Assembly (NCBI RefSeq): GCF_900168125.1
Contig: NZ_FUZF01000003.1
Location: forward strand, 186,001 to 250,000
Length of the DNA: 64,000 nt
Direction of reading: 5' to 3'
DNA from: Sphingobacterium nematocida
GTDB lineage: Bacteria; Bacteroidota; Bacteroidia; Sphingobacteriales; Sphingobacteriaceae
The position numbers and the translations under genes are program-made. Every line of letters starts with the position of its first letter. Positions within the stretch are counted from its first letter, which is position 1. The notes below the pieces were generated by a model. It saw only the letters and a list, made by a program, of their open reading frames with translations. It was not told where the DNA came from and did not search any database. Below, one piece after another: positions 8,522 through 17,305 of the stretch.

Positions 8522-10111
8522 CTAAAAAGGAGCGTCATCTGGCATATCATTCATCCGTGAAGGCATAGTAATACCGCCTCCTCCAAAATCCTCAAACGAA
8601 GACGAAGGCATCATTGCAGAAGCACCAAAAGGGGCGTCACCGCCACCTCCAAAAGAGTCCCCTCCCATGCCAGAGAAGTCGTCCTCTAAATCGACAAACT
8701 TCACAAATTTACCTACGAACTTCAACGGCACAATACCAGTTTCACCGTTACGGTGTTTCGCGATAATAACCTCTCCTACCCCCGCTGTAGGTCTTCCTTC
8801 CTCATCTTCGGTAAGACCATAATATTCTGGACGATACAAGAACAACACCATATCGGCATCCTGCTCAATGGAACCTGACTCCCGTAAATCGGATAACATC
8901 GGACGCTTAGCATTACCAGGACGAGACTCGACCGCCCGGCTCAACTGAGATAACGCTAATACTGGAATATTAAGTTCTTTAGCTACCGATTTCAGTGCCC
9001 TAGAAATACTACCAATCTCTTGCTCACGGTTACCACCACCTTTACCCTCGGATTTACCATGCATTAATTGAAGATAATCGACAATGACCATCTGTATATC
9101 ATGCTGCGCTTTAAGACGTCTGCATTTCGCACGGAACTCAAAAACATTCAACGCAGGTGTATCGTCAATAATAAGTGGAGCTTCAGTCAATCTACCAATC
9201 CGCGAATGCAGCTGCTGCCATTCATGATCCGCTAAATTTCCTTTTTTTAGTTTTTCCTGTTCGATTTCAGTTTCTCCGGCAATAAGACGATTAACCAACT
9301 GTACAGATGACATCTCTAACGAGAATACAGCAACAGCTTTTTGATGATCAACAGCAGCATTACGCGCTACGGACAATACGAAAGCTGTCTTCCCCATCGC
9401 CGGACGCGCAGCGATAATCACCAAATCGGAAGGCTGCCACCCCGAAGTCATCCGATCCAATGCAGTCAATCCCGACGGGACTCCCGTCAAACCATCCGTA
9501 CGATCTCGCAACAACTCCAAATTGCTAATAGCCTCACGCATAATGTCATCCATTTTTCGGGAATCTCTACGCAAGTTGTTCTGTGCAATATCAAAGAGAC
9601 TCTTTTCAGCGTGATCCAATAAATCAAAGATATCACTGGTCTCGTCATACGAAGAGTTTATAATTTCGGAAGAAACTTTGATCAACTCGCGTTGAATATA
9701 CTTCTGAGAGATAATACGGGCATGATATTCGATATTGGCAGCTGAAACCACACGGTCTGTGAGTTGCGTAATGTAAAACGCACCACCTACCATCTCCAAC
9801 GCTCCCATCTGTCTTAGCTCTGTGGTAACCGTTAAAATATCTATAGGAGAAGTTTTTTGAAATAAGCTAAAAATAGCCTCAAATATCTTCTGGTGAGCTT
9901 CTTTATAAAAAGACTCGGCTTTAAGAATATCAATAACTTCACTGAGAGCATTTTTCTCCAACATAAGCGCTCCTAACACAGCTTCTTCTAGATCCAACGC
10001 CTGTGGCGGTAACTTGCCCAGTCCACTTACAAGATTGTTTAATCCAGTTCGTTTTTTACTAAACCCTGTACGCCCCGCGTTTGATGATTGCCCTGTGTTT
10101 TCTTGATCCAT
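8522..10111 (-). CDS. dnaB: Replicative DNA helicase DnaB
   Basis: Hexameric 5'-3' helicase at the replication fork. The 529-residue protein has the N-terminal helical domain (PPQALDLEEAVLGALML, from about residue 35), a linker, and the RecA-like domain with Walker A ARPAMGKT at 235-242, the DYLQLM strand, LSQLSRAVESR and RESGSIEQDADMV. The C terminus is a Gly/Asp/Ser-rich tail ending DDAPF, as seen in Bacteroidota DnaB and likely a protein-interaction tail. A -7-like box TACCTTTG lies upstream (10180-10187, minus strand). Confidence 0.97.
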   Translation of the reverse strand: MDQENTGQSSNAGRTGFSKKRTGLNNLVSGLGKLPPQALDLEEAVLGALMLEKNALSEVIDILKAESFYKEAHQKIFEAIFSLFQKTSPIDILTVTTELRQMGALEMVGGAFYITQLTDRVVSAANIEYHARIISQKYIQRELIKVSSEIINSSYDETSDIFDLLDHAEKSLFDIAQNNLRRDSRKMDDIMREAISNLELLRDRTDGLTGVPSGLTALDRMTSGWQPSDLVIIAARPAMGKTAFVLSVARNAAVDHQKAVAVFSLEMSSVQLVNRLIAGETEIEQEKLKKGNLADHEWQQLHSRIGRLTEAPLIIDDTPALNVFEFRAKCRRLKAQHDIQMVIVDYLQLMHGKSEGKGGGNREQEIGSISRALKSVAKELNIPVLALSQLSRAVESRPGNAKRPMLSDLRESGSIEQDADMVLFLYRPEYYGLTEDEEGRPTAGVGEVIIAKHRNGETGIVPLKFVGKFVKFVDLEDDFSGMGGDSFGGGGDAPFGASAMMPSSSFEDFGGGGITMPSRMNDMPDDAPF

Positions 10112-10179
10112 TTTTGATTAATCTTACCGTTCAACAATAAAAATATAGTACCCTGTCAATACCTAAAAATATCGTTAAA

Positions 10180-10187
10180 CAAAGGTA
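10180..10187 (-). promoter_or_regulatory. Candidate -7 promoter element of dnaB
   Basis: Reads TACCTTTG on the minus strand, matching TAnnTTTG, 69 bases upstream of the dnaB start. No clear TTG at the expected -33 distance. Confidence 0.5.
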
Positions 10188-10351
10188 GCAAAAATACTTA
10201 CTCTCCACTTTTTAAGTTCTACACATCCAAAAAATAGGACACTAGCAAGTATTGCGCCCTACCTAGCACACAGACTGTTGTTATTAACAATAATTGTTAA
10301 AAAACTGTTGACAAAACCAATTTAAAGCTCACTATCAACCACTTAAAAACA

Positions 10352-10360
10352 TGTGGATAA
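10352..10360 (-). promoter_or_regulatory. DnaA-box-like site
   Basis: TGTGGATAA on the plus strand, that is TTATCCACA on the minus strand, a perfect consensus DnaA box. A second match of the relaxed consensus (TTATGCACA) lies at 10594-10602 but belongs to the dispersed repeat. Single boxes occur by chance and in non-origin promoters. Confidence 0.4.
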
Positions 10361-10526
10361 CTTTTTATATTGTTAAAAACCTCATGTAATCACCTTAGTA
10401 AATCATTCAATAAGCTACACATCATTAGGATTTCATTTTCAACCGATTAACAAAAACCCTTATCACAATGATCTAGAAAAAAGACAACTACAATCCCATT
10501 AAAATAATTATATTGCAATGAACTAA

Positions 10527-10655
10527 CCATGCAGCAGAACTGCACAAACACGAAGGACCGCGAAGCAGCATGCACACCATTTCGCAATATAAGTGTGCAT
10601 AAAACACTTTGGATATTCCATAAGATTGTTAAAAGACGAATTATTTACATATGAA
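10527..10655 (+). repeat. Dispersed intergenic repeat, core module (copy A)
   Basis: Shares with 60037-60129 the blocks GCAGAACTGCACAAACACGA, GACCGCGAAGCAGCATGCAC and ACTTTGGATATTCCATA, in the same order. ATGCACAC and GTGTGCAT inside form an inverted pair. The right end (GTTAAAAGACGAATTATTTA then CATATGAAA) matches the block that precedes ppc at 29467-29500 on the other strand. Confidence 0.8.
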
Positions 10656-10665
10656 AATATTATAG

Positions 10666-10673
10666 TATCTTTG
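10666..10673 (+). promoter_or_regulatory. -7 promoter element of menG
   Basis: TATCTTTG matches TAnnTTTG and lies 4 bases before the menG start, implying a very short leader or a slightly downstream start. It directly follows the repeat copy. Confidence 0.5.
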
Positions 10674-10677
10674 CTTT

Positions 10678-11418
10678 ATGTCAAATGGAGCATCCACATT
10701 AAAACCCTACAAATCGAAAGACGGCGGCAAGAAAGAACAAGTCGCAGATATGTTTAATAACATATCGCATAAATATGATTTGTTGAACCGAATAATGACC
10801 ATGCGTATCGATGTAATCTGGCGCAAAAAAGCTATCCGCTCTTTACAATCCATTCGTCCACAATTTATCTTAGACGTTGCTACAGGAACAGGAGATTTTG
10901 CAATAGAATCTCTTCGCATACTAAAACCAAAAAAAATCATAGGTATCGACATATCACAGGGCATGTTGAACGTCGCTAAAGAAAAAATAGCTAAAAAAGG
11001 TTTGGAAGACCAGTTAGAAGTTAAATTGGCTGACTCGGAAAATCTCCCCTTCGAAGACAATACCTTTGACGCAGTGACCGTAGCCTTTGGTGTACGTAAT
11101 TTCGAAAACCTTGACCAAGGTCTTGCTGAAATAAACCGTGTCCTTAAACCAGGTGGTAAAGCCGTAATATTAGAGCTATCAAACCCTACAATGTTTCCAA
11201 TAAAGCAGTTTTATCAGCTCTATTTTCACAAGTTTATCCCAGCTATAGGTAGATTAATTTCTAAAGATTCCAGTGCATATTCTTACCTACCAGAATCGGT
11301 ATCAAAGTTTCCTGATGGAGAGCGATTTGCAGCGATAACTGCTAAAGTCGGCTTCAGAGAAACCAAAGTAAGTCCACAGACATTTGGATTCTGTACCATA
11401 TACGAGGCTATAAAATAA
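10678..11418 (+). CDS. menG: Demethylmenaquinone methyltransferase MenG/UbiE
   Basis: SAM-dependent C-methyltransferase making menaquinone from demethylmenaquinone, the last step of respiratory quinone synthesis in this phylum. The 246-residue chain shows the UbiE signature near the N terminus (VADMFNNISHKYDLLNRIMT), SAM motif I LDVATGTGDF at 65-74, and FGVRNFENLDQGLAEINRVL followed by PGG. Length is standard. porT starts 11 bases downstream, so the two are probably co-transcribed, a pairing also found in other Bacteroidota. Confidence 0.95.
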   Translation: MSNGASTLKPYKSKDGGKKEQVADMFNNISHKYDLLNRIMTMRIDVIWRKKAIRSLQSIRPQFILDVATGTGDFAIESLRILKPKKIIGIDISQGMLNVAKEKIAKKGLEDQLEVKLADSENLPFEDNTFDAVTVAFGVRNFENLDQGLAEINRVLKPGGKAVILELSNPTMFPIKQFYQLYFHKFIPAIGRLISKDSSAYSYLPESVSKFPDGERFAAITAKVGFRETKVSPQTFGFCTIYEAIK

Positions 11419-11429
11419 AAGCTACTCGC

Positions 11430-12290
11430 ATGAAATACACTGTACTAATAATAGGAGGGATTCTTTTTTGCCTGAGTAGCTTTGGACAACGAAAAATATC
11501 GTTACCATTTTCATCTGCATACAATGAGGATGCAATGGTTCTTCTTGGAATACAGTACAACATGGTGAGCCAGAGCTATCAACTGCAGTTAAAAGAGAAC
11601 TGGCAACAGCACAGTATAGATTATGGTGATGATGATGTTAATACGCTAGGCCAGTTAAAGAGCATACAATCCAAACCCAGTATAGGTTTTTCGGTAGGGA
11701 TACCAGTCGATGTACGGGCTAATGAAAACCTATATTTCACCTTCAATCCCTCTTTTTTATTTTTCAATGGATTGGGAGTGGAGTACTCGCCATTAAATCC
11801 GAATCTAACTACCACTGCAGAAATAGAACCTCCAGTACTATCATCTATAACAAGGCGTCAAAGACATGTCAGAGGCAGCTCGGAAGGATCTAATTTCAAT
11901 GCATTTGAATTTCCGCTATCTATTAAGTTTCGTTCGGATGAAAAAATTCTAAAAAACAAATTCAATAGATACCGAGGCTATCTGATTGGCGGCGCACGCT
12001 ACACCAGATGGATCGGAATCAATGGGGAATACGATGCATTGCTCCAAACAAATTCGGAAAGTGCCACCCCCCACTCGTTGATTATGAAACCTGGATATTT
12101 ATCATGGGAAGTAGGTTTTGGAGCAGACATTTTCTTTGCTTATTTTAAGATGTCACCAGAAATAAAATTCAATCAAAGCTTTAATAACGTATTTGACTCC
12201 AATCATTCGCTGGCAAAGAATAATCAATTCATGACTCCTATTGACAGGGGGCTGATCCGTAATATATATGTGAGCCTGATCTTCCAATAA
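11430..12290 (+). CDS. porT: Type IX secretion / gliding outer-membrane protein PorT (SprT)
   Basis: PorT is an outer-membrane beta-barrel protein required for type IX secretion. The 286-residue product has a signal peptide (cleavage near CLSSFGQ), aromatic-rich strands and the family-like end VGFGADIFFAYFKMSPEIKF then an aromatic-poor C-terminal strand ending LIFQ. Location immediately after the ubiE/menG homologue is the conserved context for porT/sprT. Core T9SS genes (porK, L, M, N, sov) are not in this window, but a PorG-like gene is at 17306. Confidence rests on context and tail similarity more than on sharp motifs. Confidence 0.8.
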   Translation: MKYTVLIIGGILFCLSSFGQRKISLPFSSAYNEDAMVLLGIQYNMVSQSYQLQLKENWQQHSIDYGDDDVNTLGQLKSIQSKPSIGFSVGIPVDVRANENLYFTFNPSFLFFNGLGVEYSPLNPNLTTTAEIEPPVLSSITRRQRHVRGSSEGSNFNAFEFPLSIKFRSDEKILKNKFNRYRGYLIGGARYTRWIGINGEYDALLQTNSESATPHSLIMKPGYLSWEVGFGADIFFAYFKMSPEIKFNQSFNNVFDSNHSLAKNNQFMTPIDRGLIRNIYVSLIFQ

Positions 12291-12347
12291 AGGTATTTAT
12301 TATACCCAGCAAGAAGAATCAGACAAACTTGCAAAATTGTAAAAAAA

Positions 12348-13109
12348 ATGAGAACAGTATTAATAACAGGTGCAAGCTCAGGTATTGGTGCTTCATGTGC
12401 TCAGGTATTAGCCAAAGAAGGTAACTACAGGTTGATTCTGTGCGCACGTAGGGCCGACCGACTGGAAACACTTCGTAACGAGATTCAGGCTCAGTATCCA
12501 AATATCGACATACACACTTTCACCCTGGATGTGCGTGACAATGAAAAAGTTAAAGAAGCAATAGCTTCCCTTCCTTTAGAATGGCAGAACGTAGACATTC
12601 TAATCAACAACGCAGGACTAAGTCAAGGTCTTGATCCATTGCAAGATGGCGACACAGACGATTGGGACCGTATGATCGACACGAATGTAAAAGGCCTTCT
12701 ATATGTCAGTAAAGCAGTGATTCCTTTATTAAAAAAGAGTACGCACGCACATATCGTTAATATAGGATCGATAGCGGGAAAAGAAGTATACCCAAATGGT
12801 AATGTATACTGCGCAACCAAACATGCTGTAGACGCATTAAATAAAGCAATGCGAATAGACTTATTGTCCTTCGGTATTAAAGTCACAGCGATAAACCCAG
12901 GAATGGTTGAAACAGAATTCTCTGAAGTCAGATTCAAAGGTGATAAGGAAAAAGCTAAAAATGTATACACAGGAGTCGTGCCATTGTCTGGAACCGATAT
13001 TGCGGATACAATTAGTTTTGTTTTGTCCCGTCCTGCTCATGTCAACATTAATGATTTATTGATTATGCCCACTGCTCAAGCTACAGGTAGCATAGTGAAC
13101 AGAAAATAA
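12348..13109 (+). CDS. Short-chain dehydrogenase/reductase, YdfG-like
   Basis: A classical SDR of 253 residues. The cofactor motif TGASSGIG is at 7-14, NNAG at 87-90, and the catalytic Ser141, Tyr154 and Lys158 (YCATK) are all present. Basic residues after the second strand (CARRADR) suggest NADPH preference. Closest in style to YdfG/serine 3-dehydrogenase type enzymes that reduce 3-hydroxy acids or malonic semialdehyde; the true substrate is not clear. Starts 58 bases after porT. Confidence 0.88.
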   Translation: MRTVLITGASSGIGASCAQVLAKEGNYRLILCARRADRLETLRNEIQAQYPNIDIHTFTLDVRDNEKVKEAIASLPLEWQNVDILINNAGLSQGLDPLQDGDTDDWDRMIDTNVKGLLYVSKAVIPLLKKSTHAHIVNIGSIAGKEVYPNGNVYCATKHAVDALNKAMRIDLLSFGIKVTAINPGMVETEFSEVRFKGDKEKAKNVYTGVVPLSGTDIADTISFVLSRPAHVNINDLLIMPTAQATGSIVNRK

Positions 13110-13171
13110 TTTTTACTTTTTAATTTTTTAACCGAGCTTTAACCAGCTCATTATTAGATAATTTTTTAACC

Positions 13172-13621
13172 ATGTCACTAGAACAACAAATAAACCAAGA
13201 TATCAAAACAGCAATGATTGCTAAAGACGCAGTGCGTCTAAGAGGTCTAAGAGCTATTAAAGCGGCTGTCTTGCTTGCAAAAACGGAGAAAGCTGGTGTA
13301 GACGAATTGGATCAGGATACTGAGATCAAAGTCTTACAAAAGTTGGTAAAGCAACGTAAAGAATCTGGAGAAATTTATAAAGGCCAGGGCCGTGAAGATC
13401 TCTTCCAAATTGAATTGGAAGAACAACAAGTAATCGAAGAATACCTTCCAAAGCAGTTGGATCGTGCAGAGGTCGAATCCATAATCAAAGCCATAATTGC
13501 AGAGACTGGAGCTTCAGGAATGAAAGATATGGGGAAAGTAATGGGACAAGCTAACCAAAAGTTAGCCGGACAAGCTGATGGCAAAACAATTTCTGAACTT
13601 GTTAAGAGTTGTTTATCTTAA
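13172..13621 (+). CDS. GatB/YqeY domain-containing protein
   Basis: A 149-residue stand-alone YqeY protein, related to the C-terminal tRNA-binding part of GatB. The N-terminal helix bundle (LEQQINQDIKTAMIAKDAVR) and the linker QVIEEYLPKQL followed by the helical tail MKDMGKVMGQANQKLAGQADGK are diagnostic when seen together. Suspected to act on tRNA or amidotransferase, with no firm role. It ends 18 bases before a strong terminator shared with the convergent gene. Confidence 0.9.
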   Translation: MSLEQQINQDIKTAMIAKDAVRLRGLRAIKAAVLLAKTEKAGVDELDQDTEIKVLQKLVKQRKESGEIYKGQGREDLFQIELEEQQVIEEYLPKQLDRAEVESIIKAIIAETGASGMKDMGKVMGQANQKLAGQADGKTISELVKSCLS

Positions 13622-13638
13622 TAAAGTTATATACTCAA

Positions 13639-13678
13639 AAAAAATAAGGGAGAACTAACTAGTTCTCCCTTATTTTTT
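13639..13678. terminator. Bidirectional terminator between yqeY and the glsB-like gene
   Basis: A perfect 18-bp stem, AAAAAATAAGGGAGAACT (13639-13656) and its complement (13661-13678), with a 4-base loop, A-rich on one side and T-rich on the other. The right arm contains the last codons of the convergent minus-strand gene. Confidence 0.9.
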
Positions 13679-14627
13679 CACGGCTTCCGTAGACTTTATC
13701 TCTTTCGAAAGAAGAGATATGTCTTTCCTTTTTAGCCTGATAGATATCATCCAAGGTAATCAGGATACCTGTCTCTTCCACTTCTCCAAACTCATCGTTC
13801 ATAGCAGTTCCAAAAGTCATCATAGTTGGAGACAGATTCATATAGGTGTTAATCAATGGCGGGATATTCTCTCCAAACTCGCGCACATATTTATTTAATA
13901 CCTTGTAGCCCTCCTTGTAGGGCAATCCATCAAAAACACCTAAGAAAGATGAAATATCTGTTTTATAACCAACTAAAAGGTTATCATATGGCCTCACCAT
14001 CTCTTTATGATCTGGGAAATAACAATTCATAAAGTAAAGCAATAAGTCACGTGCTTTTGCATCAAACTGCGGATACATAGTAACCTTCCCGAACAAATAT
14101 TTGATATCGGGATTGATAATAACTAATGCACCAAGACCATCCCACAGGTTATCTAGCGAAAAAAGTCCCTTTCTATTATCAATAGAGGGTTGATACTTGG
14201 GTTGAACCCAAGAGCGCCCTAACTCGATGGTATAAGGAAGATAATTTGCAACAAATTCGTCTGAAAACTTAAAATAATGAAGCGTAGAAAGGTGAATATT
14301 TCCATTGGTGTCTATTGCTTGATCACAACGAATAACTCTGTATCCTGCAATAATTTCTTCATCTTCGGGATTCCAAGCTATTAATTGGTCATAATTATGT
14401 GCACAAGTGTCATTTTCATCAATATCTAATGCCAAACCGGTCCCACCTCCAGCACCACGAAAGGTCAATTCTCGCAATCGACCAATCTCCTTCATAATAT
14501 TCGGCGCAGTATGATAGTTTACTAAATAAACCTCATTGTTCCCATTATTGGTATAACGTAGAAAAGCTTTTTCGGTTAACTCTGCCTTGATCAAATCCCT
14601 AGCTACAGGGGCAATTATTTCTTCCAT
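13659..14627 (-). CDS. GlsB-like N-acyltransferase (GNAT / hemolysin-OlsB family)
   Basis: A 322-residue member of the acetyltransferase family that includes OlsB and the Bacteroides glycine-lipid enzyme GlsB. Markers are RELTFRGAGGGTGLALDIDE near residues 52-72, WNPEDEEIIAGYRVIRC and YTIELGRSWVQPKYQP. GlsB-type enzymes N-acylate an amino acid (glycine in Bacteroides, ornithine in OlsB) with a 3-hydroxy fatty acid. The partner acyltransferase gene lies 4 bases upstream, matching the glsB-glsA arrangement known in Bacteroides. The final codons fall inside the terminator hairpin. The amino-acid specificity is not visible. Confidence 0.82.
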   Translation of the reverse strand: MEEIIAPVARDLIKAELTEKAFLRYTNNGNNEVYLVNYHTAPNIMKEIGRLRELTFRGAGGGTGLALDIDENDTCAHNYDQLIAWNPEDEEIIAGYRVIRCDQAIDTNGNIHLSTLHYFKFSDEFVANYLPYTIELGRSWVQPKYQPSIDNRKGLFSLDNLWDGLGALVIINPDIKYLFGKVTMYPQFDAKARDLLLYFMNCYFPDHKEMVRPYDNLLVGYKTDISSFLGVFDGLPYKEGYKVLNKYVREFGENIPPLINTYMNLSPTMMTFGTAMNDEFGEVEETGILITLDDIYQAKKERHISSFERDKVYGSREKIREN

Positions 14628-14631
14628 ACAA

Positions 14632-15459
14632 TTATTTCTGCGTCTTCAATTCGTATACCTGCTGCCTTACATCCGCAGCCCACTGTCTTTCATTTTTTGA
14701 AGTATCAAAAAATGAATATGGAATTTTTTTTCCAATTTTTATCACGACCTGTTGATTGCGTTGAGCAAAAAACTCATCGGCCAAATACAACATCTCCACA
14801 TTAAATTTTATCCCTATCCTATTTCTCCATTGAGAAAGGTTATAGAAAAAATTTGAATTCTTACCATCGATATGAACAGGGACAATGTCTTTTTTATATT
14901 TTTTTGCTTTTGAAATAAAGCTTTTTTTCCACTCTAAGTCTTCTATTTTACCGTGAATCTTACGTGAAACGAGTCCCGCTGGAAATACTAATAACGCATG
15001 CTCACCCGCGTACGCTTGTTCTATAGCCGATATCGCATTTTTATCCTGACCTCCAATCTTATTAACACCTACAAAAAGTGGCTGAAGATTGTTTACATTC
15101 ATCAAAATATCGTTAACTAAAAATTTAACATCCCGGCGATACCTTCCGATAGCATGCATAAAAGCTATTCCATCAAGCCCTCCTAAGGGATGATTAGAAG
15201 CAAAAATAACAGCTCCTGTTTCTGGAATATTCTCCGCTCCCTCAAGAACAACGTTGACACCTAAGTCATTAATCAATGCATCTACAAAATCTAAGCCTTG
15301 TAAATCCCTGAAACGAAACATAATGTCGTTTATCTCATCTTCATGGATAGTCCGTTCCAAATAACTAACAAGCGGGCTTGGTATCCATTTGGCAAGTCCA
15401 GGACTTTTCTTTCGTATGACTTCTCTTACTTGTATAAACTTATCTTTTTCTACCGCCAT
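14632..15459 (-). CDS. GlsA-like 1-acyl-glycerol-3-phosphate-type O-acyltransferase
   Basis: A PlsC-superfamily acyltransferase of 275 residues when started at ATG 15457-15459 (MAVEKDKFIQVRE). The catalytic block NHPLGGLDG (a variant of the usual NHxxxxD motif: Asn-His then Asp) and VFPAGLVSRK are visible. An in-frame upstream extension to 15654 is rich in Phe, Lys and Ile, lacks family similarity and collides with the divergent gene, so I rejected it. With the following gene it forms a two-gene unit that probably converts an N-acylated amino acid into a diacylated aminolipid in the inner membrane. Confidence 0.82.
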   Translation of the reverse strand: MAVEKDKFIQVREVIRKKSPGLAKWIPSPLVSYLERTIHEDEINDIMFRFRDLQGLDFVDALINDLGVNVVLEGAENIPETGAVIFASNHPLGGLDGIAFMHAIGRYRRDVKFLVNDILMNVNNLQPLFVGVNKIGGQDKNAISAIEQAYAGEHALLVFPAGLVSRKIHGKIEDLEWKKSFISKAKKYKKDIVPVHIDGKNSNFFYNLSQWRNRIGIKFNVEMLYLADEFFAQRNQQVVIKIGKKIPYSFFDTSKNERQWAADVRQQVYELKTQK

Positions 15460-15634
15460 CGCTTTTGAAAGTATGGATCGCCCTCCTATTTCGTGAACCG
15501 TAAAAATAAAAAAATATTGCTGTATCTCCTTAAGAAAATATAATTTAAAACAAGTTTTTTTGGCTTTTATATCTATTTTTGAATGAAGATTAAACGTTTC
15601 AACACATTTAGTGTTTAATATTAAAATAGGAATT

Positions 15635-16294
15635 ATGTTTATCGGGCAATACATATCTACTGATTATCACGAGGTTTTGCTGACGGACACCGTGGAATTC
15701 GTGTTGCAAAAAATGAATGAAAACCATTCTAAATTTCTTGCAGCGGTAGAAGGAAAAATTTTCCATGGTTTAGTTTCTGAAGAATTGCTTTTGGATCAAA
15801 TAGACACCGAAGTGCCGATTAACACGATTAAGCTGCATTTTAGATCGGTATACCTATTTGACTATCAACACATATATGATGCGTTACAACTGATTACGAC
15901 ATACGATTATTGTTTTATCCCGGTCTTAAATAGAAAACACGAATATCTTGGTGTACTCACTAAACAGGATCTATTAATAGCTCTCAATGAAACATTGGGC
16001 AACGATGAAGGCGCAATTATTGTTTTAGAATTAGGAATCCGAGATAACGCACTATCGCATATCGCGCGGATTATTGAAACCGAGAACACAAGCATACTCA
16101 GTACAGCTATCCATCGATTACCAGACTCGTCGAAACTAGAAATGACTATCAAGGTAAACAAAACCAATATTTCGGCAGTAGTATCCTCACTTTGGCGCAA
16201 TGACTATGTAGTTAAGGCTACATTTCGAGACGGTGGCGAACAATCGGATATCCAGGATCGTTACGACCTTTTGATGAATTATTTAGATTTATAA
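15635..16294 (+). CDS. CBS domain-containing protein
   Basis: A 219-residue protein with two N-terminal CBS motifs (VLLTDTVEFVLQKMNENH and LITTYDYCFIPVLNRKHEY, ending LGVLTKQDLLI), followed by an ACT-like C-terminal half (GAIIVLELGIRDNALSHIAR). CBS pairs bind adenosine nucleotides and act as sensors. I chose ATG at 15635 (MFIGQYIS) over one at 15611 because the extra eight residues overlap the promoter region of the divergent gene. It precedes nadK by 45 bases, and the pair is conserved in Bacteroidota, so it may report nucleotide or NAD(P) status; that is inference. Confidence 0.85.
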   Translation: MFIGQYISTDYHEVLLTDTVEFVLQKMNENHSKFLAAVEGKIFHGLVSEELLLDQIDTEVPINTIKLHFRSVYLFDYQHIYDALQLITTYDYCFIPVLNRKHEYLGVLTKQDLLIALNETLGNDEGAIIVLELGIRDNALSHIARIIETENTSILSTAIHRLPDSSKLEMTIKVNKTNISAVVSSLWRNDYVVKATFRDGGEQSDIQDRYDLLMNYLDL

Positions 16295-16339
16295 CCTATT
16301 CTTTGCACCTTTGTGAAATAGAAAACAGTACTAATTGCA

Positions 16340-17233
16340 ATGGAGCAAACGAAAATTGCGATCTTCGGAAGGATTTTTAATTCAACAGTAATTCCTTATG
16401 TGGATCATTTATTTGATTATCTGACCCAAAGAAATATTCAGATTGCTGTGCATGTCGAGTTCTATGATTTCTTATACAAGAACGACTTTCGACCACAAAA
16501 TCTAGAAACCTTTTCATCCCATGAGGATCTTCCTAAAGACATTAGCTTTATGCTGAGTTTAGGTGGTGACGGAACTATGCTAGCTGCTGTCTCAGTTATC
16601 AAAGATTCGGGCATCCCTATCGCTGGCATCAATTTTGGCCGTTTGGGTTTTTTGGCCAATATTCAAAAAGGAGAAATGGAAGACGCTATCGATCAAATCT
16701 TAAGCAAGAAATTCCACATACAACAACGGGCTTTACTTTCTGTAGAATGTAGCGATAAGAAACTCTTTAACGGTGAAAACTTTGCATTAAATGATATAAC
16801 AGTCTTTCGCTACGATAGCTCTTCGATGATTACGATCGACGCTAAAATAAACGATGAACTGCTAAACTCATATTGGGCTGATGGCCTTATCATTGCCACC
16901 CCAACAGGATCCACAGCATATTCTTTAAGCTGTGGTGGCCCTATTATTATGCCTGGTAGTGGCAACTTTGTCATCACACCGATATCCCCCCACAATCTCA
17001 ATGTAAGACCCATCGTCGTATCTGAAAACATGACGTTACATTTAAAGATTGAAAGTCGTACTGAAAAATTTATTTTAAGCTGTGACTCACGAAGCGAAAC
17101 ATTGTCTACGGACACCGAATTAACTATAAAAAAAGCGCCGTTTAGCATAAATTTAATCCGATTGGAAAAGGATGGTTACTTCCGTACCCTACGTGAAAAA
17201 TTACTTTGGGGCATTGATGTCCGCAATTATTAG
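16340..17233 (+). CDS. nadK: NAD kinase
   Basis: ATP-dependent phosphorylation of NAD to NADP. The 297-residue enzyme has the signature GGDGT at 75-79, the conserved NFGRLGFLA, NDITVFR, and the TPTGSTAYSLSCGGPI segment in the C-terminal domain. Normal length. It is followed 72 bases later by the outer-membrane protein gene, and sits in the conserved block nadK, PorG-like, uppS, bamA, skp. Confidence 0.95.
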   Translation: MEQTKIAIFGRIFNSTVIPYVDHLFDYLTQRNIQIAVHVEFYDFLYKNDFRPQNLETFSSHEDLPKDISFMLSLGGDGTMLAAVSVIKDSGIPIAGINFGRLGFLANIQKGEMEDAIDQILSKKFHIQQRALLSVECSDKKLFNGENFALNDITVFRYDSSSMITIDAKINDELLNSYWADGLIIATPTGSTAYSLSCGGPIIMPGSGNFVITPISPHNLNVRPIVVSENMTLHLKIESRTEKFILSCDSRSETLSTDTELTIKKAPFSINLIRLEKDGYFRTLREKLLWGIDVRNY

Positions 17234-17305
17234 ATCAATATATCATTTAACAAAAATTAAGGCTATACAATTATTACAAAAACTTTATCTTTACAACCAA
17301 AATCA

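Larger units (their letters stand above)
10112..10677. other. 566-bp AT-rich intergenic region with a DnaA-box-like site and a repeat
   Basis: Non-coding spacer between divergent dnaB and menG. It contains GTTATTAAC and TTGTTAAAA-rich tracts, a perfect DnaA-box match (10352-10360), a repeat copy (10527-10655) and promoters facing both ways. I see no ORF with coding character. An origin-like role is possible but unproven. Confidence 0.5.

Noticed and set aside
10594..10602. Second DnaA-box-like site TTATGCACA
   Set aside because: It is part of the dispersed repeat, and a related sequence occurs in the copy at 60.1 kb far from any origin.
15460..15654. In-frame N-terminal extension of the GlsA-like protein
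   Set aside because: The added 65 residues are Phe/Lys/Ile-rich, show no family similarity and overlap the divergent CBS gene start region.
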